Assembly: GCA_017408325.1 (NCBI GenBank)
Contig: JAFQUW010000162.1
Span: 1 to 14,018 of the forward strand
From: Clostridia bacterium
GTDB lineage: Bacteria; Bacillota; Clostridia; Oscillospirales; SIG627
Direction: 5' to 3'
Length of the DNA: 14,018 bases
Shown here: one piece after another, positions 13,599 through 14,018 of the stretch
How the letters are laid out: every line of letters begins with the position of its first letter
Numbering within the stretch: position 1 is the stretch's first letter
Translations under genes and position numbers: made by a program
The notes under the pieces: generated by a model
Database searches by the model: none
What the model was told of the DNA's origin: nothing
The model's input: only the letters and a program-made list of their open reading frames with translations

Positions 13599-14018
13599 AT
13601 GAAACAGACCAAAGCACAATCCATCTTCTTTTTGTTCCTCGCGGCGTTCATCTGGGGCACTGCGTTTTCCGCGCAGAAGTTTGCCGCCGAGAGCGGTGTG
13701 GGGAATTTCTACTTCAACGGCGTGCGTTTTTTCATCGGCGCGCTCTCGCTTCTGCCGGTCGTGGCGATCTTCTCGCGCAAGAAGTTGCAGATCAAGCAGA
13801 CCGTGCCGGGCGCACTCGCGGCAGGTGCGGTGCTCTTTTGCGCGTCCAATCTTCAGCAGTTCGGCATCGACATCACCCAGAGCGCAGGGAAGGCGAGCTT
13901 CATCACGGGGCTCTACATCATCCTCGTCCCGATCGCGTCCTGGATCGTCTTTCGCAAAAAGCCTGCCCGACAGGTGTTCTTCGCTGCCGTGATCGCGGCG
14001 GTGGGGCTGTACCTCATC
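13599..14018 (+). CDS. EamA/DMT-family transporter, N-terminal part
   Basis: The first 140 codons are present; the gene runs off the right edge. The product has a lysine-bearing start and then hydrophobic helices near 9-25, 40-60, 70-85, 100-117 and 125-140. FIWGTAF (17-23) and QQFGIDITQSAGKASFITGL (86-105) are typical of EamA/drug-metabolite transporters, which move small metabolites or amino acids across the inner membrane; the substrate cannot be told. GAGGTG (13589-13594) lies four bases before the ATG, and a strong promoter precedes it. The divergent neighbour is the S1-domain gene. Confidence 0.92.
   Translation, partial: MKQTKAQSIFFLFLAAFIWGTAFSAQKFAAESGVGNFYFNGVRFFIGALSLLPVVAIFSRKKLQIKQTVPGALAAGAVLFCASNLQQFGIDITQSAGKASFITGLYIILVPIASWIVFRKKPARQVFFAAVIAAVGLYLI

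Overview
The window looks chromosomal and comes from a GC-rich Gram-positive anaerobe, most likely a Clostridia-class Bacillota. The grounds are strong AGGAGG-type ribosome binding sites, sigma-A promoters with extended -10 boxes, many U-tailed hairpin terminators, a DNA polymerase I without a proofreading motif, a short QueG, and a PopT (DUF368) transporter. The class assignment is an inference from gene content and style. No mobile element, tRNA, rRNA or CRISPR array was seen.

Layout. Positions 1-4111 are read leftward. The order of transcription is nth (endonuclease III), polA (DNA polymerase I, 4-bp overlap with nth), pyrE (41 bp further on), a strong hairpin terminator, and then the start of a ClpP/TepA-like protease that leaves the window. 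Positions 4112-4184 hold two divergent promoters. Positions 4185-10085 are read rightward: queG (epoxyqueuosine reductase), then a second consensus promoter and a three-gene operon. That operon encodes a 1025-residue secreted protein (FecR-like domain plus about six C-terminal beta repeats), a membrane-anchored NHL beta-propeller, and a PopT-family undecaprenyl-phosphate transporter. The last two genes each overlap the gene before by 4 bp. A bidirectional terminator closes this operon and the convergent AMP-binding (acyl-CoA ligase-like) gene.

Positions 11885-12577 hold no convincing protein gene but are dense with signals: the promoter of the AMP-binding gene, two tandem leftward terminators, a leftward promoter feeding a roughly 295-nt RNA with nested stems, a near-perfect rightward promoter that runs straight into a terminator, and the terminator of the S1-domain gene. 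The S1-domain gene (12578-13477, leftward, TTG start) and a partial EamA/DMT transporter (13599 to the edge, rightward) diverge at the right end.

Functionally, nth and polA fit base-excision repair, with damage excision followed by gap filling. pyrE supplies pyrimidine nucleotides. The secreted protein, propeller and PopT unit is the most interesting protein-coding part and looks like an undescribed envelope module tied to lipid-carrier recycling. The structured RNA candidate and the orphan promoter are the most interesting non-coding parts.
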